Assembly: GCA_008501785.1 (NCBI GenBank) | Contig: QQUD01000595.1 | Coordinates: 1-5,561, forward strand | Direction of reading: 5' to 3' | DNA: 5,561 nucleotides | Source: Chloroflexota bacterium | GTDB taxonomy: Bacteria; Chloroflexota; Anaerolineae; Promineifilales; Promineifilaceae | Part shown: piece by piece, positions 5,430 to 5,561 of the stretch | Layout of the letters: each line of letters opens with the position of its first letter | Numbering within the stretch: position 1 is the stretch's first letter | The notes under the pieces: generated by a model | Told to the model about the DNA's origin: nothing | Database searches by the model: none | What the model saw: the letters and a program-made list of their open reading frames with translations, nothing else | Program-made: the position numbers and the translations under genes

Positions 5430-5561
5430 TCATGCTTCCGGTCTAGATGGGGGTCTATTGACACTAACAAAAAGAGCCACAGCTGATGCATAGCCCACCG
5501 TTCCAACAACTGCCCCTCCCCCACCAGTATCATCGCCCGCTGCCCCTAGCTCACCTTCACA
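5430..5561 (-). CDS. C-terminal end of an unidentified protein, 5' part beyond the window
   Basis: This is a single open frame of 43 codons from the right edge to a TGA at 5430-5432; the other two minus-strand frames have early stops. The visible part has an acidic start (CEGELGAAGDD), four consecutive Gly, then a hydrophobic stretch of about 18-20 residues (AVVGTVGYASAVALFVSV) and a polar tail RPPSRPEA. This suggests a C-terminal membrane-spanning or membrane-inserting segment. It ends 44 bases before the next gene, consistent with an operon, so it may be another member of the same payload set. Too little is visible to name it. Confidence 0.65.
   Translation of the reverse strand, partial: CEGELGAAGDDTGGGGAVVGTVGYASAVALFVSVNRPPSRPEA

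Noticed and set aside
4738..5493. Three plus-strand frames of 60-89 codons
   Set aside because: They are antisense to the leader and DUF4157 part of the 535-residue gene, without ribosome sites or homologous features.

Overview
The window carries four genes, all on the minus strand and closely spaced, so they probably form one transcription unit read from right to left. In transcription order these are: the last 43 codons of an unidentified gene entering from the right edge (5430-5561); a 535-residue protein (3778-5385); a 1020-residue protein (589-3651); and the first 186 codons of a predicted lipoprotein that runs off the left edge (1-558). The gaps are 44, 126 and 30 bases, and no convincing terminator hairpin with a T-run lies in any of them. 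No RNA gene, CRISPR array, transposase or attachment site was seen.

The two complete genes are paralogs over their first ~230-265 residues. Each has a Lys-rich start, a conserved leader (IGNQA.G.LLIQ.KLTLGPVGDKYEQEAD), an acidic tandem-repeat linker built on V-Q-R-Q-D/E-E-E-E-L-Q-M, and a DUF4157 domain ending in a zinc-metallopeptidase-type HELTH motif. Their C-termini are unrelated. The 535-residue protein ends in an orphan domain of about 250 residues. The 1020-residue protein ends in annexin-like repeats, a second HExxH domain, and a second, decayed copy of the annexin-plus-peptidase module. This layout of a constant leader with an exchangeable C-terminus is what I know from DUF4157 proteins associated with extracellular contractile injection systems (eCIS) and similar polymorphic payloads. 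No eCIS structural gene lies in the window, so delivery by such a machine is inference.

The most interesting object is the 1020-residue protein. It is a bacterial protein with four annexin repeats that keep the GxGTDE calcium-site signature. They lie in two tandem modules, and the second module stops exactly where the catalytic HExxH of the first would fall. A plausible reading is a calcium- and phospholipid-binding targeting part joined to a protease, carried behind a payload-type leader. The lipoprotein immediately downstream looks beta-propeller-like and may be a surface partner, but nothing in the sequence proves this.

The organism is a bacterium of moderate GC content that accepts GTG and TTG starts behind good Shine-Dalgarno sites. 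Environmental filamentous lineages such as Chloroflexota or cyanobacteria often carry proteins of this kind, but I cannot fix the taxon. A DNA-level peculiarity is the repeated palindrome WCGGCCGW, present nine times and falling in all three codon phases.
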